A stretch of 64,000 nt of DNA from Gimesia chilikensis (GTDB taxonomy: Bacteria; Planctomycetota; Planctomycetia; Planctomycetales; Planctomycetaceae): contig NZ_CP036266.1 of NCBI RefSeq assembly GCF_007744075.1, positions 5,379,748 to 5,443,747 on the forward strand, given 5' to 3'. The notes beneath the pieces were generated by a model. The model did not search any database. It saw only the letters and a list, made by a program, of their open reading frames with translations, and was not told the DNA's origin. Each line of letters starts with the position of its first letter. The stretch's first letter is position 1. Both the position numbers and the translations under genes were made by a program. Shown here piece after piece: positions 9,190 through 18,380 of the stretch.

Positions 9190-9603
9190 GTGAACGTCTT
9201 CGGACAGCCATACTTTCTGCAATTCTGCGTCCCGTTGATCGCAGTAGGCGCTTCGGTATTCCTGAAGTACGTCACACGAAACGATGCGCATAAAAGCTTT
9301 CGCAAAGAAGATTTGGCTGTTGGTCTTGATGTATCTGTGACCGCATTGCTGCTTTTCATTGCAGCGGGATCGAAAATGACGGCACAACTTGCCGCGAATC
9401 CACAGGATACTGCGCTGCAATCCAAGCTCGCGGGAGCGCCGTGGATCATTGCGGCATTCACAATAGGGATTTGGGGAATATCTACGCTTGTTCGTAAGGC
9501 CGGATGGGATGGCGAAGATCAACTAAAACCGCTCTGGGGAATCGCTGTCCCAGACATCTTTGGAATAATCTCGCTGCTGCTAGTAGTGAATTGGATTTCG
9601 TAA
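9190..9603 (+). CDS. Small multi-pass membrane protein, TIR partner
   Basis: A 137-residue protein with about four hydrophobic segments (residues 8-25, 44-62, 85-100 and 118-135), so it is an inner-membrane protein. It starts with GTG at 9190. Its stop is followed after one base by the ATG of the TIR gene, so the two are co-expressed. No family is recognised. The pairing with a membrane-anchored TIR protein suggests a two-component defence module, with this protein perhaps sensing or anchoring. Confidence 0.6.
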   Translation: MNVFGQPYFLQFCVPLIAVGASVFLKYVTRNDAHKSFRKEDLAVGLDVSVTALLLFIAAGSKMTAQLAANPQDTALQSKLAGAPWIIAAFTIGIWGISTLVRKAGWDGEDQLKPLWGIAVPDIFGIISLLLVVNWIS

Positions 9604-9604
9604 C

Positions 9605-10204
9605 ATGAATCGATGGTTCATCAAACACTTGACTCACAATGTCTCAATGATCATACCAGTGCTCGCAGCATCAGCGTCTCTGGTTGCATTGATGTCGTTC
9701 TTTCTCAAGGATATTGGATCATCCACGACATTTCCGCTTTTAACTGGTGTGGTCGCGTCCATCACGGGAGCAGCAGTCGCATACGCCGCGGCGCTTGCAA
9801 TGAAAACTGTCTCGCGCCAAGCTCCATCCGTATTCATCTCATATTCACATCAGGACACCGCCTTCACAGACAAACTGGCTAAGTCCCTCAAAGATGCGGA
9901 TGTTGACCCGATTGTCGATCGGCTGGAACTGAACGTTGGCGATGATATCCGCTCTGCCGTGGACGACATGATCGATAGATCAGATTACTTTCTATGTGTC
10001 ATCTCAAAGAATTCGGCAAAATCTGATTGGGCAAAGAAAGAGATTGAACAAGCTGTAAGAAGGGGCAAACGAATCTTGCCACTCGTCCTTGATGCTGATG
10101 CTATTCCAGAACCGCTATCTGGTGTCTACTACGCCGATTTCACCAATGAGTTTGATGCTGGACTTGCTCAACTCCTCAAAACCCTACAGAGATCAAAAAG
10201 GTAG
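9605..10204 (+). CDS. Membrane-anchored TIR-domain protein
   Basis: A 199-residue protein with two N-terminal membrane helices (about residues 12-34 and 43-64) followed by a TIR domain from residue 74: SVFISYSHQD, DRLELNVGDDI, then SDYFLCVISKNSAKSDWAKKEIEQA and ILPLVLD. Trp142 and Glu146 sit in the W-x-x-x-E position that holds the catalytic glutamate of NAD-cleaving TIR domains. Bacterial TIR proteins commonly deplete NAD as an antiphage response. It is coupled to the upstream small membrane protein (one-base gap). Confidence 0.8.
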   Translation: MNRWFIKHLTHNVSMIIPVLAASASLVALMSFFLKDIGSSTTFPLLTGVVASITGAAVAYAAALAMKTVSRQAPSVFISYSHQDTAFTDKLAKSLKDADVDPIVDRLELNVGDDIRSAVDDMIDRSDYFLCVISKNSAKSDWAKKEIEQAVRRGKRILPLVLDADAIPEPLSGVYYADFTNEFDAGLAQLLKTLQRSKR

Positions 10205-10817
10205 CAAATCTGTGAACCAGGATTGACTCGCTTTTTCGTTCTCAATGTTATTTCCTTCTTTTACAATTCGCACTTGTTCATCCTTTGCTCAGTTGGTCCG
10301 CTAAACAGAAAAAAACTATTGACTGTGGATTGTCGCTACGAAAACGAGAGCAATCATAGTGCCCAATAGAACGATGGTATCCACATTGATAAAGGCAGAA
10401 CTCAAGTCACTGCACGATATAGCCCTTGGGTAGATGAAATCAGATCTTCGCCTCGACGCTTTCTTGCAAGAGACGCGTTTTGCCGATCTCCACGCACGAG
10501 GAACTGAAACTATCACCTAACCCCAAACGAACATTTTCGAGAAAACATCTTACGGTCGGTTCAATGGAGCAAGTTCACATTGACCTTAAAATTGCCGAAA
10601 TTGATGCAAACGAAGTGCGTTTGAGAGATGTCGAATCGCGTTCGAAATTCAATATTCTCCGATTCGAGTCTCTCTCCCTAACGATTTTCTTCATTGCAAT
10701 TTCCTCTTGACTCTATCATCCTTGGTTAAACAGAATTCTTGAAAATCCACCCTTAATGGGTTAAATTGATATAGTTCTGTATAACTCTAGTTAGCCAACA
10801 AAGGTGGAACTCCAAGA
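10205..10817. other. Intergenic region between TIR genes
   Basis: 613 bases without a confident gene. A 76-codon frame (10480-10710) and a reverse frame (10316-10516) with a hydrophobic C terminus are both unsupported by a ribosome site or recognisable sequence. Bases 10531-10560 resemble 8004-8032, pointing to copied leader sequence. Confidence 0.4.
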
Positions 10818-11669
10818 GTGTCATCCATATTCATTAGCCATAACACCAAGGACAAGCCGTTTGTCCGCAAGCTTGCAACACGCTTGAGTGAAGAGGACGT
10901 CGTTGTTTGGCTGGATGAAGCTGTCCTTAATATCGGCGATTCGCTTATCGAAAAGATCAGCGAGGGAATTCAAGATATGGAATTCGTTGCCGCAATTATC
11001 TCGCATAACTCGATTGCTTCGTCATGGGTTCAAAAGGAACTCAGCCTCGCGATGTCTAAAGAGATCAAGGGGCGTCAAGTTGTCGTACTACCGATCATGA
11101 TAGATGACTGCGAACTCCCAGAACCGCTGCGTGACAAGCTGTATGCAGATTTTCGTGACGTGAATGAATTTGAGACGTCGACCGTGAAACTGCTGAAAGC
11201 GATGGGCATCACCCCAAGAACTGCAGCGGTGGGGGGCCCTGAATCCAGCCGTCCGGCCAATCCAACAATGGCACAAGTCGACAAGTTCACGGATCTTCAC
11301 ATCATTGGCGTTGATAAAGAACAGACATATAATCCTGATCCTCGAAAAGCGATGTTCAACGTGTATTTGGAACTTTCCAGTTTGCCCCCAAGTGGTTGGG
11401 TTCAGCTTTTCGCCCAAGAACGTTCGTTCCCGCGGCATACGATGTGGCGTCGTGCATGGCTCGAAGGCAGGTACATCGTCATACATTGTCCGATTGATGA
11501 GGTGGGCAAGCATCACCTCACTGACCTTAAACAAGACGTTGCAAATACAAATCGCAAGTACCGGGAAGTGCTTGCCAAACACTTACAGCAAGTTGCGCGT
11601 GAACAAGAACGACAACGCATTGAAGAACAAGAGCGAAATAACCATCTCGATTCACTAGACTTCTCGTGA
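10818..11669 (+). CDS. TIR-domain protein with unknown C-terminal region
   Basis: A 283-residue soluble protein. The TIR domain covers residues 1-130: SSIFISHNTKD, VWLDEAVLNIGDSL, FVAAIISHNSIASSWVQKEL with Trp70 and Glu74 at the catalytic W-x-x-x-E position, and VVLPIMIDDCELP. The C-terminal 130 residues end in a charged coiled-coil-like stretch rich in Gln, Glu and Arg. The GTG start at 10818 follows GGTGG about ten bases upstream. An attC-like site follows 23 bases after the stop, so this may be a cassette gene. The likely role is an NAD-cleaving defence effector. Confidence 0.75.
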   Translation: MSSIFISHNTKDKPFVRKLATRLSEEDVVVWLDEAVLNIGDSLIEKISEGIQDMEFVAAIISHNSIASSWVQKELSLAMSKEIKGRQVVVLPIMIDDCELPEPLRDKLYADFRDVNEFETSTVKLLKAMGITPRTAAVGGPESSRPANPTMAQVDKFTDLHIIGVDKEQTYNPDPRKAMFNVYLELSSLPPSGWVQLFAQERSFPRHTMWRRAWLEGRYIVIHCPIDEVGKHHLTDLKQDVANTNRKYREVLAKHLQQVAREQERQRIEEQERNNHLDSLDFS

Positions 11670-11692
11670 AACGAGTTGGCTAGGCTAACAAT

Positions 11693-11771
11693 AAATGTTC
11701 CGGAGTTTTCGTTCGGGCAGAGTCTGAAATCAACGTCGCTAGCGGTAACCTCGGGGTTTTAGGCGTTACCC
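11693..11771 (+). repeat. attC-like recombination site
   Basis: GGCTAAC at 11693-11699 and GTTACCC at 11765-11771 are complementary except for one base, and the inner arms TTCCGGAG and CCTCGGGG can partly pair. The 79-base length and its place just after a gene stop on the same strand match attC sites. Both outer boxes deviate by one base or more from RYYYAAC/GTTRRRY, so this is a candidate only. Confidence 0.4.
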
Positions 11772-12090
11772 GGCTGCCCCTGGTAAAGCGAGACTCAACG
11801 GAATGAAGCCACACGATTTTCAGTCAGGCTTCGCAAACTTGATGCGTCACCCACTACATCCGACTTAGGGAGATATCTATACTTGGGAGCAGCAATCCCA
11901 AAGCCTCATCCGCATTAAAATGCCATTGTCATTTGTTCCCACATCTATTGACTCAAGTAATATCGATGCTTATTGTATTTTTGTGCTTGGCATCATAATA
12001 CAATTGGAGACTGAGACCATATTGTTAGTTTTCGAATGAAAATCGCGGGTAGTTCCTCACCCCGCATTTTTTCGTGAAGGAGTATAAGAT

Positions 12091-12336
12091 TCAATAATCG
12101 TGGTTCAGAATGGCCACGAAACGATACAACCAAAATGACGCGCGAGCGTCAAGAACTGCTTCCTCAGAAACGACCAACCTGAGCTCAAAAAAGCTCTTGA
12201 ATGTACAGAAGCAGTGCTTGTGCCGCGCCCCGTACGGGGCGTTGGCCAGGTACTGTTCTGTACGCCCCTTGGTCGGGGTCTGAGGAGCGGGCCTGGTCCA
12301 GCGTCCTATTTTTTTGCTAACCAGCGTTATCGACAC
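12091..12336 (-). CDS. Short hypothetical protein, doubtful
   Basis: An 81-codon frame whose product starts with SITLVSKKIGRWTRPAPQTP. The wording resembles short ORFs that I recall recurring in planctomycete genomes, suggesting a dispersed repeat rather than an expressed protein, but I cannot verify this. There is no clear ribosome site. Confidence 0.25.
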   Translation of the reverse strand: MSITLVSKKIGRWTRPAPQTPTKGRTEQYLANAPYGARHKHCFCTFKSFFELRLVVSEEAVLDARASFWLYRFVAILNHDY

Positions 12337-12401
12337 TCGCGATCCTCAGTTTCTCATTAGCTGAAAAGAAATGAGAAGTACTATTGATGGGAGTGAGTGA
12401 T

Positions 12402-13742
12402 ATGGAATTCCAAGAGGTTGATTCCAAATGGTGGCTGGCGAATAGCGATCAACATGAGGGGCCGTTCTCTGTAGAAGAAATACTTGCTCGGGTGGCTCAG
12501 TCCGACTTGAGAAACGATCAACTGGCGTGTCCTGTCGGAGGCAGTGAGTGGAAACCGCTCAGAGAATGGGACGCATTTGCTGAAAAGATAGATGACTCTG
12601 AACTGATCCCCCCTCCCCCTCCGTTACCGTCACAAAAACCTGGCAAAGCTCCCTGGAACCCGACTCATCTCTGGTACCTGGGACTTCTTTTCAGCCCACT
12701 ATGGCTGGGAATTCTAACCGCCATTAACAGCAAAAGACTGGGACTGAAAATATCAATCTGGGGTCCCTTGGGATTGGGGATAGGCTGGCTTGTCGCTGAC
12801 ATCTTTTTTGATCAGTTCGTTGTAAGCTCCCTGATTGTCTCGGTATTGCTGCTGGGGGGATTTGCGTTCGCTTGCTGGTACATATTTCTTGAGAAACAAC
12901 TGAACCAGTTTGAATCGAATACGGCGTCCAACCAGAGCCCCGGTAGTTGGTTAGTCCCTTGCCTTGCCGGATCTCCGCTGGCTCTGCTTCAGTTGGCTGG
13001 GATTGCCGTTGCATTTCTTCCAACTGGTCCACGGGATGTCTGTAGTGAGTTTCTAGCCGCTGATACTCCCGATGAAGCAAAACAATATGTCACATCTAAC
13101 ATGATGCCGATTATCCGGCAGTTCGAGCTTCTCGAAACTCTTGCCAAACAGCTTCCAGAATTACAGGAAGACGAAGATGAGATTGAATACTTTCAACTGA
13201 CTGACGAAGCTGAAGCTGCTCCCAATGTCGGGGGATATTTAGTTGGCTACCAATCTACGATGCCTGATGAAAATGGTGGTACTTTTACATTGGATGGCTA
13301 TTTTCATTTACTAGAAGTGAAAGGTGAATGGAAAATCGACAGCTGGATCATTACACAATTTAATAATCAGCCTCTGGATAACGGTCCCACATCGATGTTG
13401 ACTTTTTTCAAGGGTATCACTGATGAATTGCAGCGACAGATTGATCAGAAAACTTCAATCGAAAAAGGTAAAAGCCCGCTAAAACGAGATTACTCATTTT
13501 ATAACTATGGGATCACACCGACAGACAATTCTCCGCCGTCCACTCCTGTGAAGCAAGAAGACTCACAGCGCAATCCCGCTCCCAAAGACGCAAAGAAAAA
13601 GACCGAAACCAAGAGAAACAATCTTCCTGCTCTGATTGTGTCATTTCTCCAAAGCATCTTTGGTGAAACAGGAGGCCGTATTGTGTTTATTCTCATCATC
13701 ATAGGGGTGCTCTCCTACAATTGGAGAAACAGTCGCTCTTGA
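12402..13742 (+). CDS. GYF-domain multi-pass membrane protein
   Basis: A 446-residue protein. Residues 8-60 form a GYF_2-type domain (KWWLANSDQHEGPFSVEEIL, then LACPVGGSEWKPL), a peptide-binding module frequent in planctomycete membrane proteins. About four hydrophobic segments follow between residues 85 and 215, then a soluble region and a last C-terminal membrane helix (IVFILIIIGVLSYNW). ATG 12402 is preferred over upstream TTG/ATG codons at 12384/12387 because GGGAG at 12389-12393 is eight bases upstream. The next gene begins 72 bases later with a similar GYF domain, so they probably form an operon. Function unknown. Confidence 0.7.
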   Translation: MEFQEVDSKWWLANSDQHEGPFSVEEILARVAQSDLRNDQLACPVGGSEWKPLREWDAFAEKIDDSELIPPPPPLPSQKPGKAPWNPTHLWYLGLLFSPLWLGILTAINSKRLGLKISIWGPLGLGIGWLVADIFFDQFVVSSLIVSVLLLGGFAFACWYIFLEKQLNQFESNTASNQSPGSWLVPCLAGSPLALLQLAGIAVAFLPTGPRDVCSEFLAADTPDEAKQYVTSNMMPIIRQFELLETLAKQLPELQEDEDEIEYFQLTDEAEAAPNVGGYLVGYQSTMPDENGGTFTLDGYFHLLEVKGEWKIDSWIITQFNNQPLDNGPTSMLTFFKGITDELQRQIDQKTSIEKGKSPLKRDYSFYNYGITPTDNSPPSTPVKQEDSQRNPAPKDAKKKTETKRNNLPALIVSFLQSIFGETGGRIVFILIIIGVLSYNWRNSRS

Positions 13743-13814
13743 TTCAGTCCCAGGAATGCTACCAGAAAATCTGAATCACAGATTAGATATATTTTTTATT
13801 GCGGGACTTCATCG

Positions 13815-15143
13815 ATGCCAGAGCGAACAGTTGAACCTAAGTGGTGGATTTCGAACGGTAGCAAACCAGACGGCCCATTTGACATTGACATTATACGCGC
13901 ACGAATCAAGGCTCTCGAGCTCTTTCCGGATAATCTCGCCTGTCCGGTCGGCGGTGATGAGTGGAGACCACTTAGAGACTGGAAGGAAGCATTTGGAGAC
14001 GCAATTTCTGTTGCTGTATCACGACTTCCACCACCTCCACCGCTCAATTCCACAAATGATCGTATACAGGCGAGTTCTGCTCCTGAAGAGCTAACTCTTC
14101 AACCAGGTGGAGAAAGGAAACCAATCGCAGAAAACACAGAGGGGCAGCCTATTACCTCATCTGAATCTCCCCCCAAGATTGCCTACGGAGCAAATGTCAC
14201 ATTCGAACCCTATCTCCAGAATATCCTGGATCTAAAAAAATACGTGCAACCGGGTTGGATCTTATACCTAATGATAATGGTTCCGTTTTTTCTACCAAAC
14301 TTTGGTTCGACTCCTGGCAGTCCCTGGTTCATTGCCATCGTTGCGACGATCTTCGGTGGCATCCTCTTCTCTGTTTTGATTCAACCCCAGGAAAATGATT
14401 ACGGGATCGCGATCGGTGCCTTCATCTTTACATTCATCATTGGGTTACCGTTACTCTTTTTCTTCCAGGAGATGGCTACCAAATATGCAGGTACTCCATT
14501 TTCGGAAGTCATGAAGACCGGCGGAGGGCGTTTCAAAATCTTTCTCTGTTTAACCTGGTTAATCGGAAATGGCTACAACCAGATCTCTCCAGATGATCTG
14601 GGAGCGAGCCTACCTTTCTTTTACCATTTTGTTGCAATGTTCTCGAGTGTCGCTTTATGCGAGGAAGTATTGAAATTCATTCCTGTAATGTACGTGGCAA
14701 AATCTACCGCGGGAGACTGGAAGCAGAGAGGCTTGTTCGTGGGAGCCCTGTCAGGGCTCGGCTTCGGTATTGTGGAAGGAGTGATGTACCATTCCCAGAT
14801 GTATCAACCCCAGGAAATGCCGCTCTCGATCTATTTGCTGCGATTCTTCTCAGTAGCAATGTTGCATGGCTGCTGGACAACAATTTCTGCAGCCTGTTTT
14901 TATTATCTATTAGAAAATCCGGATGATTATTCTCATAAACCGCCAACAGACATCTTTGAATATACGTTTTTGATTCTAGTTTCAGTATTAGCTTCGATGG
15001 GACTGCATAGTCTCTATAACGTTCTCGTTGCGCGGTCGTTGTTTCTGGGTTTACTAATAGCATGGTTGACTGTATTTATCACTGTGCGATTATTTGACTC
15101 TCGACATGAGCCCCAGAACCTGCATTGTGCGGATCCAGCTTAA
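13815..15143 (+). CDS. GYF-domain PrsW-family intramembrane protease
   Basis: A 442-residue protein: an N-terminal GYF_2-type domain (KWWISNGSKPDGPFDIDII, CPVGGDEWRPL), a proline-rich linker (PPPPPL), then seven or more membrane helices. The PrsW motifs are present: Glu283-Glu284 in CEEVLKF, the GFGIVEG motif some 30 residues later, and a histidine at about 351 in AMLHGCWT. PrsW-type enzymes are glutamic intramembrane proteases that cleave anti-sigma factors or other membrane substrates; the GYF domain may recruit substrate. ATG 13815 has GGGA upstream. Probably co-transcribed with the preceding GYF protein. Confidence 0.75.
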   Translation: MPERTVEPKWWISNGSKPDGPFDIDIIRARIKALELFPDNLACPVGGDEWRPLRDWKEAFGDAISVAVSRLPPPPPLNSTNDRIQASSAPEELTLQPGGERKPIAENTEGQPITSSESPPKIAYGANVTFEPYLQNILDLKKYVQPGWILYLMIMVPFFLPNFGSTPGSPWFIAIVATIFGGILFSVLIQPQENDYGIAIGAFIFTFIIGLPLLFFFQEMATKYAGTPFSEVMKTGGGRFKIFLCLTWLIGNGYNQISPDDLGASLPFFYHFVAMFSSVALCEEVLKFIPVMYVAKSTAGDWKQRGLFVGALSGLGFGIVEGVMYHSQMYQPQEMPLSIYLLRFFSVAMLHGCWTTISAACFYYLLENPDDYSHKPPTDIFEYTFLILVSVLASMGLHSLYNVLVARSLFLGLLIAWLTVFITVRLFDSRHEPQNLHCADPA

Positions 15144-15348
15144 ACGGAGTGATCCGCCTGTTTCCTTTGGCTGGTGCAACCAATCCCAGGCCTTGGAACA
15201 CAATCGGCCCACTCTCGACGGCCGATCAGTTCGAAATCCCTGAACGGTATGGCTGCTGCCGCCACTGTGCCTGTGCGGTATCCAGGCACAGCAACGTGGA
15301 CGTCGCTGCCCCTGATGCCAGCAGATTGTACATTCTGTACTGCATGTC

Positions 15349-16914
15349 TCATTCAATATTGACGACGAATTCACCGCTTCTCGCGACACAGACACCGTTC
15401 TTGACAACGAAACATTCCACCCAATGCATCCCTGGGAATTTAGTTGACTCAGTTCGCTGCTTCCCGGACTTGTTACTCTCGTAGAAGTCGCCTCGCAACT
15501 GGCCAGCTCTGGCAGCCTCTAGGCCAGTATTAACCACCTGCCAATGCATTTTGTATGGCTTCGGCACATTCGTGTTCGCCTCGAAACGCAAATCAACACC
15601 TTTAGGCAGCGGAGAGGAATTGCTGACAAATGGTATCGGTCTGAAGCCCCGTCGAGTGTAGCGTGCTTGAACCGAGGCCGAGTATCTCGTACTGGATACA
15701 TGCCATTGGGGGGCCTGTCGGTGCCCAACATCAAAACGCAGAAACCCTCTGGTAACACGACCGAATAGAGATTGCGGTTGTTGGTGTGCCCCGGGCATCG
15801 CTCCTGAATACTTATTTGCAACCCGGCTGCCTGCGGAAGCACCGAATGCCTTCTGCAATCTGTCACTCAGTTCCAGTGGAGTAGCTGCGTTGAGAAGCTC
15901 ATCAATGTCTTCCTGGACCCAGTGCAGCCACTTGAAGAATGCATCAGGTTTGCGACTGCCGGTTTCATTCCAGCGATCAGCAAAATTCTCATCCGGATTC
16001 ACTGGGTTCGGTATGTACCATTGCTCGTCAATGCACTTGATCACTCCCGTGTCGGTGTAGCGCTGCACCCGGTCCAGAAATGTGGCCAGCGTTGAAAAAA
16101 CGTCGCTTTCTTGTGCATAGCAAGTGGCTGCCAGCGTGGTAATGATCATCGAAATCGGCTTGTCACCTTCAAGATCGTCTCCCGAAAAACGCACGTCTCG
16201 GTGTCGCTTCAGGATCTGAATCGCCCTTTGCAGAGGCGTCCGCACCAACTGATCTGGAACGTCATCGACGCTGGCGAAGATGTGCGAGTGCTGGCGTTGA
16301 AGTTCGGTTTTCCGCAACGCAGCCACCCGGGTAAAGACCGGCCGCTGTCGTCCGAAGAACCAGTCAGCGTAACCAGCAGGATTAGTGGACCCCCAGCCGT
16401 ATACTGCTCCATCGTCGTTTCGGTCCGTGAGGCTGACGGCCTTCAGGCCGTGTTCCGTGCCGGTCAACTGGTGCGGATTCGGAATACAAGGCAGGACATC
16501 TAGATGAAATCCGATTCCATCGTCCTCGGCGTACAGCAGCGTCCAGCACCGGCGTCCTTCCTTAGTCAGGAGTTTTTTGTAGGTGCCGTGCTCTTTCAGG
16601 CGATCGCCCACCGAATGTTTCACCTGCCGGGCCGAAGTATCACCCGCCCGCACCGGCAAATTGCACACCAGATCGATGTCGTATTCTGCTTCAACTCCGC
16701 CCCGCAGCGGTTTTACGACCGTCCCCAACCGAAACGATCCCTGGGGATAGATGACCGGTGTGGCGACAACGGCTGGATACTCGCCGTCTTCCAGCCAGTT
16801 GCCGACACTGGTGTATCGTTCCACCGCTTCCTTGTACTTCGACGGTGGAATGTCGAGTTCTTCGGCGATCTCCCGCAGGAGCGTATTAACAATGAGGATA
16901 CGGTTGTCAGCCAT
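15349..16914 (-). CDS. CBASS CD-NTase with AGS-C sensor domain
   Basis: A 521-residue cyclic-oligonucleotide synthase. The nucleotidyltransferase core shows YPQGSFRLGT (Gly59-Ser60), the metal ligands Asp79 and Asp81 in EYDIDLVC, and the third Asp in GFHLDVLPC. The last 80 residues match the adenylyl/guanylyl-SMODS C-terminal sensor domain: HWQVVNTGLEA, LRGDFYES, TKFPGMHWVECFV, and a final beta strand. On phage infection it should make a cyclic di- or trinucleotide that activates the downstream SAVED effector. The ATG follows GGAG by six bases. The gene is last in the operon, 15 bases after the effector gene. Confidence 0.9.
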   Translation of the reverse strand: MADNRILIVNTLLREIAEELDIPPSKYKEAVERYTSVGNWLEDGEYPAVVATPVIYPQGSFRLGTVVKPLRGGVEAEYDIDLVCNLPVRAGDTSARQVKHSVGDRLKEHGTYKKLLTKEGRRCWTLLYAEDDGIGFHLDVLPCIPNPHQLTGTEHGLKAVSLTDRNDDGAVYGWGSTNPAGYADWFFGRQRPVFTRVAALRKTELQRQHSHIFASVDDVPDQLVRTPLQRAIQILKRHRDVRFSGDDLEGDKPISMIITTLAATCYAQESDVFSTLATFLDRVQRYTDTGVIKCIDEQWYIPNPVNPDENFADRWNETGSRKPDAFFKWLHWVQEDIDELLNAATPLELSDRLQKAFGASAGSRVANKYSGAMPGAHQQPQSLFGRVTRGFLRFDVGHRQAPQWHVSSTRYSASVQARYTRRGFRPIPFVSNSSPLPKGVDLRFEANTNVPKPYKMHWQVVNTGLEAARAGQLRGDFYESNKSGKQRTESTKFPGMHWVECFVVKNGVCVARSGEFVVNIE

Positions 16915-16929
16915 AATTTCTCCGCTTAG

Positions 16930-18060
16930 TTAGGTATTGGAAATACGAAGTGCTCGACTGAATCCCCCCGTGCTCCGATTCTGGTCGTAGACTTCGATCG
17001 GTAGGTCTGCTTTGGGCATCCACACGCGCCCGACCTCTATTGCACAAGCTACGGGGACTGCCGGAAACAGATGAAGTTCCGCTTCTTCGCCGTGTTTTTT
17101 CTTGATCTCATTGAAGACAAAACGTAGCGTCTCCCTGAATTGCTGGAGCTGCTCACGAGACTTAAGGAAGTCGTTGCCCGGGTTGCTGTGCGTTATGGTC
17201 CAGCAGGCCGCTTGTTCACCGACAATCGGCCGGACGCGATCCAGCACGACGTCAGCACTGAGCCCGAGTATGAGGGCAACCGTCTGAGATGTCTCATCAC
17301 CGTCGCAGCCCACTTCATATTTAAAAGCGTCCGGGTTTTTCTGCCAGCCCCAGTCCGGCGGTTCGCGATGTAACTGAAACACATCTGTTGCTGGAATATC
17401 CGAAAGCAACCTGCCAAGCTCGATCAGCAGTGGTATCGGCGCCAGCCCGAAGATCGACAGATGCTGGATATCATCTGGCCTGAGCCGGGACTTCACCTCA
17501 GTCTGGAACTGCCGCCGCAGATGTTCCGATTCCATTTCCCAGTAGCGATTTTCAGCATCACTGATACTGCGATTGTTAAGGCTCAGCTCTATGGGCCTGG
17601 GATTCGCGGGACTACGTTCCGGAACCAGTGCAGCTGCTGCTTTCTGGAAAGTGAGCGGCACGTCGTGATCACCGATACGTGCACCGTACAAGACGATATG
17701 TGACTGCCGGTCGGGAGCGATAGATGTCACCAGTTCGATACGTTTCTCGTGCTCGTCCTTCATGTGTCGGAGACGATCTACCGGGTGCCCCTCAACATCT
17801 GCAATGTCCACCAATCGATGATGCGCATCGCAGAGTAACATCAGGTTGCTCAGATCGCTTTTCAGCTTCTCTGACAGCACTGGATCGCCACGCGGCCCTC
17901 CAGGCTTGTCAGCAATGATGTGGGCAATGTATGCCTTATTAAACTCAAACTGCGTCAAACCGTCTCGGTAGAGTGCAAGATTACAGCCGTCGTACTGGCA
18001 GCGGCCAGCGGCTTTTCCCCATAGGCACAGCTTAGTCGGATCGGGAATGTAAGTGACTGA
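16930..18060 (-). CDS. CBASS effector, HNH-SAVED (Cap5-like) nuclease
   Basis: A 376-residue two-domain effector. Residues 1-120 hold an HNH endonuclease: GRCQYDGC, AYIAHIIADKPGG, SNLMLLCDAHHRLVD, with zinc cysteines and catalytic His residues. The C-terminal half is a SAVED domain (HLSIFGLAPIPLLIELGRLL, FQLHREPPDWGW, HLFPAVPVACAIEVGRVW) that binds the cyclic nucleotide and switches on DNA degradation. A start at 18060 gives the family-typical N terminus (SVTYIPDPTKLCLWGKAAGR); an in-frame ATG at 18090 is the alternative. Operon order: DUF2188 gene, this effector, CD-NTase. Confidence 0.9.
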   Translation of the reverse strand, partial: SVTYIPDPTKLCLWGKAAGRCQYDGCNLALYRDGLTQFEFNKAYIAHIIADKPGGPRGDPVLSEKLKSDLSNLMLLCDAHHRLVDIADVEGHPVDRLRHMKDEHEKRIELVTSIAPDRQSHIVLYGARIGDHDVPLTFQKAAAALVPERSPANPRPIELSLNNRSISDAENRYWEMESEHLRRQFQTEVKSRLRPDDIQHLSIFGLAPIPLLIELGRLLSDIPATDVFQLHREPPDWGWQKNPDAFKYEVGCDGDETSQTVALILGLSADVVLDRVRPIVGEQAACWTITHSNPGNDFLKSREQLQQFRETLRFVFNEIKKKHGEEAELHLFPAVPVACAIEVGRVWMPKADLPIEVYDQNRSTGGFSRALRISNT

Positions 18061-18107
18061 CATAGGATTTTCTCTACTAAGAAGATGCAAAGGCGACGAC
18101 TGACGTT

Positions 18108-18341
18108 TCAGTGTTTTTTGTCTTTCGGCGGTACTGGATCGTTGCCATAGCTGTCTGAATCCCGGATCTGGCCATTCGGCCGGTGGATGACCAGTTCGGT
18201 TTGTTGTTTCTTTGCAAGTTCTTTACCCGCTGTGATGGCGTCGGCCTGAGTCGAGTGTAACGATGATGCTCTTTGAGCATTTTCCCGCTTCAGTGCCCAG
18301 CCTTCTCCTTGTGGAACAACGTGATAGTCCTTCTTCGTCAT
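18108..18341 (-). CDS. DUF2188 small protein, first gene of CBASS operon
   Basis: A 77-residue protein with the DUF2188 pattern: YHVVPQGEGWALKRENAQRA, then ITAGKELAKKQQTELVIHRP and GQIRDSDSYGND. The biochemical function of DUF2188 is unknown. It lies 47 bases upstream of the HNH-SAVED gene and directly downstream of the divergent control region, so it should be the first gene of the transcript. It could be an accessory or regulatory CBASS component. Confidence 0.75.
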   Translation of the reverse strand: MTKKDYHVVPQGEGWALKRENAQRASSLHSTQADAITAGKELAKKQQTELVIHRPNGQIRDSDSYGNDPVPPKDKKH

Positions 18342-18380
18342 GATCGCGCCTTTCGAAGTAATGAGAGTGACTGTGCGAAG

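Noticed and set aside
9049-9522. Reverse open frame of 157 codons
   Set aside because: It lies antisense to the small membrane protein gene that is coupled to the TIR gene; it has no ribosome site or recognisable sequence.
12091-12336. Short reverse ORF as a confident gene
   Set aside because: Only a vague memory of similar short ORFs supports it; it is kept in the list at low confidence.
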